A stretch of DNA of 64,000 nt from Streptomyces diastatochromogenes (GTDB lineage: Bacteria > Actinomycetota > Actinomycetes > Streptomycetales > Streptomycetaceae), in contig NZ_MCGQ01000012.1 in NCBI RefSeq assembly GCF_002242805.1, positions 124,001 through 188,000 of the forward strand. Reading direction: 5' to 3'. Made by a program: the position numbers and the translations under genes. Every line of letters starts with the position of its first letter. Positions within the stretch are counted from its first letter, which is position 1. Below, piece after piece: positions 58,362-64,000 of the stretch. The notes below the pieces were generated by a model. That model had not been told where the DNA came from. It made no database searches and was given only the letters and a program-made list of their open reading frames with translations.

Positions 58362-59119
58362 GCCCAGGTCCCCTCGGCCAGCAGCCGCAGCGCCTCCAGG
58401 GACACCACCGCACCCCGCTCGACGCCCGCCGCGACGACTTCCCGGTGGGGGTTGTAGCCACCTGTCGAGAAAGGTGCCTCCGCGTCGACCAGTTCGTCGG
58501 CGTTGGCCCCGTCCACGACGACCACCCCGCCCGCGACGAGCCCGCGCAGCGAGGCCGTGACCAGCAGCGCGGACAGCTCCATCTCGATGGCGGCGAGCCC
58601 GGCACCCTCGTACGAGAACAGCGGGATCAGACCCGGCTGGAAGGCCGCCCGCGTCCACACGATCCCCCGGTGGTGCGGGGCACCCGCCTCCCGCGCGGCC
58701 CGCTGGAGCGCGAACACCGCCTCGGGCGACGCGTACGCCGGATACTCCGGCGGCAGCAGCTGGTGCGTGACCCCGTCGTCCCGTACGGCCGCCTCGGCGA
58801 TGACGAGGTCGCCGTCGGCGATCCCCGGCCTCATCGCACCCGCCGTACCGAACCGCAGGAAGGCCCGCACGCCGGCCTCGGCCAGCTCCTGGAACAGCAG
58901 GATCGCGCCCGGCGCCCCCACCCCGTGCGAGGCGACGACCACCGGCAGGCCCTTCCAGCTGCCGCTGAACACCCGGTACTCGCGGTGGTACGACACCTCC
59001 TCGGCGCCGTCCAGCAGCGCGGCCACGGCCGCCGCCCGGGCCGGGTCCCCGACCACGAGCGCGTGCGCCGGCAGCCCCGTGCGCGGTATGCGGGTGACGG
59101 GCAGCGGATCCTGCGTCAT
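58358..59119 (-). CDS. Nucleoside phosphorylase (PNP/UDP family)
   Basis: A 253-residue enzyme. Motifs: LVVGDPARAAAVAALLD (phosphate-binding GDPxR), VVVASHGVGAPGAILLFQEL, AFLRFGTAGAMRPGIADGDL, LAAIEMELSALLVTASLRG (Glu-Met-Glu ribose site) and VVVDGANADELVD. It belongs to the hexameric PNP/uridine-phosphorylase type. It overlaps the permease stop by ATGA and the deaminase start by GTGA, so all three are co-translated. Likely substrate methylthioinosine or another purine nucleoside. Confidence 0.88.
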   Translation of the reverse strand: MTQDPLPVTRIPRTGLPAHALVVGDPARAAAVAALLDGAEEVSYHREYRVFSGSWKGLPVVVASHGVGAPGAILLFQELAEAGVRAFLRFGTAGAMRPGIADGDLVIAEAAVRDDGVTHQLLPPEYPAYASPEAVFALQRAAREAGAPHHRGIVWTRAAFQPGLIPLFSYEGAGLAAIEMELSALLVTASLRGLVAGGVVVVDGANADELVDAEAPFSTGGYNPHREVVAAGVERGAVVSLEALRLLAEGTWA

Positions 59120-59985
59120 GCGGCGACTCCGGAGGTAGGGGTACGGCGGCGACGGCGGCGGGCCGTCGAGAGGAACAGGGCGGCGAGCGTGACGACGTAC
59201 GGCGCCGCGTCGGTCGCCTGCTGCGGCAGGCCCACGCCCTGGAGGCGGAAGCCGGCGGCCTCGGCGAGCCCGAACAGCAGCGCGGCGAGCAGCACCCCGA
59301 GCGGGGCGGCACGGCCCAGCATGACCGCGACGACGGCGATCCAGCCCCGGCCGGCCGTCATGTTCTCGGAGAACAAGGTGACGTTCCCCAGGGCGAGTTG
59401 GGCCCCGGCGAGTCCGCACAGCACCCCGGAGACCAGGACGGCACCGTATTTGTACTTGGCCGGGCTCACCCCGAGGGTGGCCGCCGCGTCCGGGGCCTCG
59501 CCGACCCCGCGCAGCCTGAGCCCCCACACGTGCCGCGACAGCAGCAGCGCCGCCACCGCGACCGCCGCCCATGCCAGATAGGCGAGCGGGGTGAAGCCGC
59601 CGACCAGCGGCAGCCCGGCCAGCGTCGGGTCGTCGAAGGTGCCCTGCACCCCGAACACCGTCCGCAGCAGGAAGCTGGTCAGGCCGACGGCCAGCAGGTT
59701 CATGGCGATGCCCAGCACGACCGCGTCGCCGCGCAGGGTCACGGCGCCCACCGCGAGGATCAGCGAGTACGCGGCCGCGGCGAGGGCCGCGGCGAGCACA
59801 CCGAGCCAGGGGCTGCCGGTGAACCAGCTGGTGGCCACCGAGGTGAAGCAGCCGAGCAGCATCATGCCCTCGAGCCCGATGTTGAACACGCCCGCCCGCT
59901 CGCACAGGGCACCGCCCAGCGCGGCCAGCAGGATCGGGGTCAGCGCGCGCAGCGCCGACATCAGCAGGTCGGAGTCGAGGAACAT
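59116..59985 (-). CDS. ABC transporter permease, nucleoside/BMP type (second)
   Basis: A 289-residue membrane protein from ATG 59985 with aaggagg. About eight helices. Family motifs of the BPD_transp_2 type: GALCERAGVFNIGLEGMMLL, TLRGDAVVLGIAMNLLAVGL, and TAGRGWIAVVAVMLGRAAPL. The start overlaps the previous permease stop (TGATG). Pairs with the permease at 59985-61025. Confidence 0.92.
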   Translation of the reverse strand: MFLDSDLLMSALRALTPILLAALGGALCERAGVFNIGLEGMMLLGCFTSVATSWFTGSPWLGVLAAALAAAAYSLILAVGAVTLRGDAVVLGIAMNLLAVGLTSFLLRTVFGVQGTFDDPTLAGLPLVGGFTPLAYLAWAAVAVAALLLSRHVWGLRLRGVGEAPDAAATLGVSPAKYKYGAVLVSGVLCGLAGAQLALGNVTLFSENMTAGRGWIAVVAVMLGRAAPLGVLLAALLFGLAEAAGFRLQGVGLPQQATDAAPYVVTLAALFLSTARRRRRRTPTSGVAA

Positions 59986-61025
59986 CAGACCGCCTCCTTT
60001 CTCCTGCGCCACAACCGGCTCGGGAAGCGCAGCCGGGCCGCCAGGAACACGATCACGATCGCCTGCAGCACCTGGGTCAGCTCGCGCGGCACCTCGGTGG
60101 TCCGCTCCATCGCGAGCCCGCCGACCTGGAGCACGGCGAAGAACAGCGAGGCGATCACCGTGCCCAGCGGAGCGGCGGCGGCCAGCAGCGCGGCCGTCAG
60201 ACCCGTCCAGGTGTAGCCGGGCGCGGTCAGCGAGCCGTCGACGAAGCGGTACGGGAAGCTCAACACCCCGATGGCGCCGACCAGTCCGGACAGCGCACCC
60301 GAGACCGCCATCAACTTCAGCGTCAGGCCCCGGCGTTCGACGCCCGCGTAGGCGGAGAAGCGCGGGTTGAGCCCGGTCATCCGGATCTCGTAGCCGAACG
60401 CGGTGCGCCGGTCGGTGAACCAGTAGCCGGCCGCCGCGAGCAGCACCAGGACCAGCCCGACCGTGACCGTCGAGTCACCGAAGGCGGGCAGCGCCACGCC
60501 CTCGGGCAGCGCGCGGGTCTGGGGGAGGCTGGAGCCGGGCTCCTTGAGCGGGTAGCGGGCCAGGTAGGAGGCGAGGGAGACCGCCGGGTAGCTCAGCAGC
60601 AGGCTGCTGACCAGCAGCGGGACCCCGAGGTGGTTCTCGCACAGGGCGGCCAGCGCGGCGTAGGCGGCACCGGCCGCCATCCCGGCGAGCAGTGCCAGGG
60701 TGACGGCGAGCGGGGCGGGCAGCGGGACGTACAGTCCGGTCACGGCCGCGGTGATCCCGCCGAGGACCAGCTGCCCGTCGCCGCCCAGGTTGATCAGCCC
60801 GGCGCGCAGCGGGATCGCCAGGGCGAGGGCCATGCCGAGCACGCTGGTGCCGGTGCTCAGCGTGGAGCCGATGCCGTCGGCGCCGAGCGCGCCGGTCAGT
60901 ACGGCCTGGTACGCCGTGACCGGGTCGGCGCCCGTGCCGAGCAGGAACAGCGCGCCGATGACGACGCCCGCGAGCACGGAGAAGGTGACGGGGGAGCGCA
61001 GGGCTCCCGATATCCGGTTGTTCAT
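59985..61025 (-). CDS. ABC transporter permease, nucleoside/BMP type (first)
   Basis: A 346-residue membrane protein with eight to ten helices: RAGLINLGGDGQLVLGGITA, CENHLGVPLLVSSLLLSYPA, FGYEIRMTGLNPRFSAYAGV and GYTWTGLTAALLAAAAPLGT are the conserved parts. Members of this group import nucleosides or purines. It follows the ATPase stop directly. Confidence 0.92.
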   Translation of the reverse strand: MNNRISGALRSPVTFSVLAGVVIGALFLLGTGADPVTAYQAVLTGALGADGIGSTLSTGTSVLGMALALAIPLRAGLINLGGDGQLVLGGITAAVTGLYVPLPAPLAVTLALLAGMAAGAAYAALAALCENHLGVPLLVSSLLLSYPAVSLASYLARYPLKEPGSSLPQTRALPEGVALPAFGDSTVTVGLVLVLLAAAGYWFTDRRTAFGYEIRMTGLNPRFSAYAGVERRGLTLKLMAVSGALSGLVGAIGVLSFPYRFVDGSLTAPGYTWTGLTAALLAAAAPLGTVIASLFFAVLQVGGLAMERTTEVPRELTQVLQAIVIVFLAARLRFPSRLWRRRKEAV

Positions 61026-61026
61026 G

Positions 61027-62550
61027 TCAGTCCACGGCCTCCACGGGCGCGGTTCCGCCGCCCGCCATCGCGAGGCCCAGCGACCGCTCGTCGGCCTCGT
61101 CCTTCTGGTACGTCGCCGTGATCCGGCCCTCGTACATGACCAGCACCCGGTCCGCCAGGCCCCGGATCTCGCTCAGCTCGGCCGAGACGAGCAGGACCGC
61201 GTGACCGGCGTCGCGGTAGGCGATCAGCTGGTCGTGGATGTTCTGGACGGCGCCGATGTCGACTCCGCGGGTCGGCTGCTCGACGAGCAGCAGCGGTGCC
61301 TCGTGCGCGAGTTCGCGGCCGATCAGCAGCTTCTGCAGGTTGCCGCCGGACAGCGCCGAGGCGGGCACCTCCTCGGTCGCGGCCTTGATGCCGAACCGCT
61401 CGACCAGCCGGCGCGCATGGGCGCGGACGGCGGCGGGCGACAGCAGGCCGCGGGAGGAGAGGGACGTACGGTGGTGGCCCATCGCGAGGTTGTCCGCGAC
61501 CGACGCCGCCGGCGCCGTACCGACCGCATGGCGGTCCTCGGGGACGTACGCGAGCCCGTGTGCGCGGCGCTCGGTGGCGGAGGCGTGCGTGATGTCCCGC
61601 CCCCGCAGGGCGACCCGTCCCGCGGTGACCGGCCGCAGTCCGGCCAGGGCCTCGACCAGTTCGCTCTGCCCGTTGCCCGCGACGCCCGCGATGCCGACGA
61701 TCTCCCCGGCGCGCACGGCGAGTTCGAGGTCCCGTACGCCGTCGGTGGCCAGGCCCGTCAGGTCGAGCACCACGTCACCCGGGGTGCCCGGGGCGTGAAC
61801 GCGGTCCAGCTCGACCGCGCGGCCGGTCATCGCGGCCGCGATCTCGTCGGCCGTCGTCTCCGCCGTGACCAGCCGGGCCACCACCCGGCCGTCGCGCAGC
61901 ACGGTCACCCGGTCGCTGCCCTCCAGCACCTCGCGCAGCTTGTGCGTGACGAGGATCACCGTACGGCCCTGTGCGGCCAGGGACTTGAGCACCGCGAACA
62001 GCGCGTCGGCCTCGGCGGGCGTGAGCACGGCGGTCGGCTCGTCGAGGATGAGGGTGCGCGCGCCCCGGTGCAGCAGCTTCAGGATCTCCACCCGCTGGCG
62101 CAGGCCCACGGGCAGGTCGCCGACCCGGGCGTCCGGATCGACGGCGAGCCCGTGCTCCTCGGCCAGCTCGCGCACCCGGCGCCGGGCGGCGGCTCGGTCC
62201 ACCAGGCCGAAGCGGCGCGGCTCGGCGGCGTACACCACGTTCTCGGCGACGGTCAGCGAGTCGAACAGCTTGAAGTTCTGGTGGACCATGCCGAGTCCGG
62301 CGGCCATGGCGCCGGCCGGACCGGCGAAGGACACCTCGCGCCCGTCGACGCGGATCGTCCCGGCGTCGGGGCGCTCCATGCCGTAGAGCACCGACATGAG
62401 CGTGGACTTGCCCGCGCCGTTCTCACCCATCAGAGCGTGGATCTCACCGGCCGAGACGGTCAGGTCGACGGAGTCGTTGGCGAGCGTGCCGGGGAACCGC
62501 TTGGTGATTCCCCGCAGCTCGACCGCCGGTTCAGCTTGCGGCGGGGTCAT
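61027..62550 (-). CDS. ABC transporter ATPase with two nucleotide-binding domains
   Basis: A 507-residue protein. Domain 1: Walker A GENGAGKST, Q loop VHQNFKLFDSLTVAENV, non-standard signature LPVGLRQRVEI, Walker B TLILDEPTAVLTP. Domain 2: degenerate Walker A GVAGNGQSEL, signature LSGGNLQKLLIGREL, Walker B-like LLLVEQPTRGVD. This asymmetric double ATPase is typical of sugar/nucleoside importers (RbsA/YufO type). It overlaps the BMP gene by 20 bases. Confidence 0.94.
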   Translation of the reverse strand: MTPPQAEPAVELRGITKRFPGTLANDSVDLTVSAGEIHALMGENGAGKSTLMSVLYGMERPDAGTIRVDGREVSFAGPAGAMAAGLGMVHQNFKLFDSLTVAENVVYAAEPRRFGLVDRAAARRRVRELAEEHGLAVDPDARVGDLPVGLRQRVEILKLLHRGARTLILDEPTAVLTPAEADALFAVLKSLAAQGRTVILVTHKLREVLEGSDRVTVLRDGRVVARLVTAETTADEIAAAMTGRAVELDRVHAPGTPGDVVLDLTGLATDGVRDLELAVRAGEIVGIAGVAGNGQSELVEALAGLRPVTAGRVALRGRDITHASATERRAHGLAYVPEDRHAVGTAPAASVADNLAMGHHRTSLSSRGLLSPAAVRAHARRLVERFGIKAATEEVPASALSGGNLQKLLIGRELAHEAPLLLVEQPTRGVDIGAVQNIHDQLIAYRDAGHAVLLVSAELSEIRGLADRVLVMYEGRITATYQKDEADERSLGLAMAGGGTAPVEAVD

Positions 62551-63583
62551 CGACCTTCAGCTTCCCGGCCACGATCTGGTCGCGCAGCGCCTTGACCTTC
62601 TCCAGGACGTCCTTGTGCCGGGCGATCACGCACTGGGAGGAGTCGACGCCGGCCTCCAGACCGGTGAGGCTGATGCCGCCCTCCTTCAGGCCGTACGACA
62701 CGGTCGTGCCGGCCTTGCCGCCGAGCACCGCGTCGATGCCCTTCTGCACGGCGACGTCCGTGCGCTTGATCACGTTGTCGACGACCGTGCCGGGCGCGGA
62801 GGGGCACTGGTTGACGTCGACGCCGTACGCGAAGGCACCCTTGGCCTTGGCCGCCTCGAAGACGCCGTAGTTGCCGGCCGCCGCGGCCGCCATGAGCTGA
62901 TCGGTGCCCTTGGCGAGCAGCGAGTTGGCCTGCTCCTTGGCGCGGGCCGAGTCGTCGAACGGGGACTGGCCGCCGACGAAGCGGGTGGCCGTCTGCGTCT
63001 TGGCGGCGACCTGCTCGGCGCCGGCCGCGAACGGGTCGCTGTAGCGGCGGAACTGGGGCGTGTCCAGCACGTCCACCGCGCCGACCTTGCCGGACTTGCT
63101 GAGCAGGCCCGCCTCGGCGCCGGCGAGGTAGACACCCTCGTGCTCACGGAAGACCGCGCAACCGACGTTGGCGAAGGTCTTGGTGGTGCAGGCGTCGATC
63201 ATCAGGAACCGCTGCTTCGGGTGCGCCTTGGCCTGCTGGGCGACCAGGTCCGCGAACTCGAAGCCGACGAGCACGATCACGTCCGGCTTCGCCTCGACGG
63301 CGGCCTGCACGTTCTGCTGCTGCGAGGCGGTGTCGGTGGACTCGTACACCTTCTGCGTGCCGTCGTGCGCCTTGGCCGCTTCCTTGATGCCGGTGACCGC
63401 GAGCTTCAGGAACTCGTTCTGGCCCACGGCGTCCGGGGTGACCAGCGTGAACGACGTTCCGCTGCCGCTCTTGCCGCTCGCCGAAGTGTCGTTCTTGGCG
63501 GCGGCGTTGCAGGCGGTGGCGGCGGTGGCCAGGATCGCGGTGGCGGCGGCGAGGCGCAGGGCGCGGCGGTGTCTGCGGTGCAT
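62531..63583 (-). CDS. BMP-family substrate-binding lipoprotein
   Basis: A 350-residue lipoprotein. The signal LRLAAATAILATAATAC ends in a lipobox Cys (Cys25), followed by a linker (AAAKNDTSASGKSGSG). The BMP fold: NVQAAVEAKPDVIVLVGFEF, RFLMIDACTTKTFANVGCAV, GVYLAGAEAGLLSKSGKVGA, and FAYGVDVNQCPSAPGTVVDN. Four or more Cys in the mature part is unusual. BMP proteins bind purine nucleosides. ATG 63583 has ggaagg, which may be masked (see 63589-63642). Confidence 0.9.
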   Translation of the reverse strand: MHRRHRRALRLAAATAILATAATACNAAAKNDTSASGKSGSGTSFTLVTPDAVGQNEFLKLAVTGIKEAAKAHDGTQKVYESTDTASQQQNVQAAVEAKPDVIVLVGFEFADLVAQQAKAHPKQRFLMIDACTTKTFANVGCAVFREHEGVYLAGAEAGLLSKSGKVGAVDVLDTPQFRRYSDPFAAGAEQVAAKTQTATRFVGGQSPFDDSARAKEQANSLLAKGTDQLMAAAAAGNYGVFEAAKAKGAFAYGVDVNQCPSAPGTVVDNVIKRTDVAVQKGIDAVLGGKAGTTVSYGLKEGGISLTGLEAGVDSSQCVIARHKDVLEKVKALRDQIVAGKLKVDDPAAS

Positions 63584-63588
63584 GGGGA

Positions 63589-63642
63589 CCTTCCGGGGAT
63601 GCTTCCGGGATACGGGAAGGCGCGCTCCGCCGTTGGAGCGCG
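63589..63642 (-). promoter_or_regulatory. Candidate attenuator between leader peptide and BMP gene
   Basis: On the minus strand a hairpin with perfect 8-bp arms (63642-63635 and 63628-63621) is followed by CCTTCC (63620-63615), which is complementary to the BMP Shine-Dalgarno GGAAGG (63594-63589). The hairpin lies 41 bases after the leader stop. It has no T tract, so control may be at translation start or at Rho access. This is inferred from sequence only. Confidence 0.5.
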
Positions 63643-63682
63643 TGAGGGTGAAGGGGAAGAAGGACGCTGAGGGTGGGACGGG

Positions 63683-63748
63683 TCAGCGTCGACAGCCGTC
63701 GCCGGCGCAGCGGCCGAAGTCGAGGAAGCGGCGTTTGGTGAGCAGCAC
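63683..63748 (-). CDS. Leader peptide (21 residues) upstream of the importer operon
   Basis: A 21-codon ORF from GTG 63748 to TGA at 63683, with a perfect aaggagg four bases before the start. The peptide begins MLLTKRRFLDFGR and ends GDGCRR, with Cys codons at positions 14 (TGC) and 19 (TGT). The RR.hhD..R...C(R) pattern is that of the short 'putative leader peptide' ORFs I remember in actinomycetes upstream of cysteine and sulfur genes. It sits 99 bases before the BMP lipoprotein on the same strand. Likely a cysteine-sensing upstream ORF. Confidence 0.75.
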   Translation of the reverse strand: MLLTKRRFLDFGRCAGDGCRR

Positions 63749-63773
63749 GCGTCCTCCTTCGCCGTCTCGCCCA

Positions 63774-63815
63774 GCGGAATGCGGGTGTTGGCCTGCGGAA
63801 TGCAGGTGCTGGACT
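63774..63815 (-). repeat. 21-bp tandem iterons upstream of leader ORF
   Basis: Two adjacent 21-bp units at 63774-63794 and 63795-63815 match at 18 of 21 positions; the shared core is GCGGAATGC.GGTG. Two helical turns per unit suits a regulator bound side by side. They lie 26 bases upstream of the leader start on the minus strand, in the likely promoter region. Confidence 0.7.
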
Positions 63816-63916
63816 GTAACACCCGTTTCCAGCCACCCGTCATACCGTCTCGAACTGTGGTTCTACGAGGTCATGTACGGTGGCGGACACCATCGGAACA
63901 TCAGGAGTGTCCCGTT

Positions 63917-64000
63917 ATGTCCCAGGAACTGCGTACCGTCGACTGGACCGGTACCGGTATCGCACTCATCGACCAGACCCTGCTTCCGCATCGCACCGAG
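63917..64000 (+). CDS. mtnA: S-methyl-5-thioribose-1-phosphate isomerase MtnA (5' end only)
   Basis: Only 28 codons are in the window, from ATG 63917 with caggag upstream. The sequence TVDWTGTGIALIDQTLLPHR matches the N terminus of MtnA, which isomerises 5-methylthioribose-1-phosphate to methylthioribulose-1-phosphate in methionine salvage. The gene is divergent from the importer operon, 168 bases from the leader peptide start. Confidence 0.75.
   Translation, partial: MSQELRTVDWTGTGIALIDQTLLPHRTE

Overview
The window is chromosomal DNA from a Streptomyces or a very close relative. It is very GC-rich, with strong third-position GC bias, many GTG starts and frequent 4-base GTGA/ATGA stop-start overlaps. 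It carries two chaplin genes (one sortase-anchored), the mycothiol ligase mshC with its usual neighbours, several TetR/GntR regulators, and three copies of a short intergenic repeat that I remember as common in Streptomyces. The gene order from the gluconate genes through the chaplins to mshC matches my memory of the S. coelicolor SCO1683-SCO1662 core region. I see no phage, IS element or CRISPR array.

Layout. 1-4.4 kb: truncated ArsR gene, then acyl-CoA metabolism (TetR with a divergent acyl-CoA dehydrogenase; a second TetR; a MaoC-type hydratase) and soxR. 4.4-7.9 kb: an Rnl5-like RNA ligase, a hypothetical gene, a BKACE-family enzyme and a zinc-ribbon protein. 8.1-13.5 kb: secreted penicillin-acylase-type Ntn hydrolase, an alpha/beta hydrolase and a Tat-exported NamZ-like muramidase. 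13.6-19.1 kb: a fatty-acid module of SDR, acyl-CoA synthetase and TetR, convergent with an acyl-CoA dehydrogenase/APH-kinase pair like the two halves of ACAD11, with matching TetR-type palindromes at both outer ends. 19.2-30.5 kb: His-rich protein, oxidoreductase, DUF202 pair, Nudix, DMT transporter, TPR-like protein, a Mo-oxidoreductase/cytochrome b pair, PolX, CapA, a PRTase-hydrolase fusion, DUF1876 and YchJ.

30.5-40.9 kb: a gluconate/L-idonate cluster (GntR divergent from gluconokinase, permease, 5-ketogluconate reductase and idonate dehydrogenase), convergent with an M1 peptidase and a Pls/PosA-type poly-amino-acid synthetase, followed by tRNA-Leu(GAG). 41-55 kb: M20 peptidase, chaplins, DUF5703, an apparently ATPase-dead RecD2-like protein fused to an aldo/keto reductase operon, an F420-type oxidoreductase, a ferritin-like protein, CorA, and the conserved block histidine phosphatase-DUF3090-SCO1664-mshC. 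55-64 kb: PAC2 protein, then a tightly coupled minus-strand operon (BMP lipoprotein, ABC ATPase, two permeases, nucleoside phosphorylase, MTA/SAH-type deaminase, GntR), divergent from the 5' end of mtnA.

The most interesting unit is that last operon. Its importer, deaminase and phosphorylase together with divergent mtnA fit uptake and salvage of 5'-methylthioadenosine via methylthioinosine. I found a 21-codon leader peptide ORF (63748-63683) with a strong Shine-Dalgarno and Cys codons upstream of the first gene, followed by a hairpin and an anti-Shine-Dalgarno, suggesting sulfur- or cysteine-responsive attenuation. The Pls/M1 pair and the shared operators of the fatty-acid modules are also worth testing.
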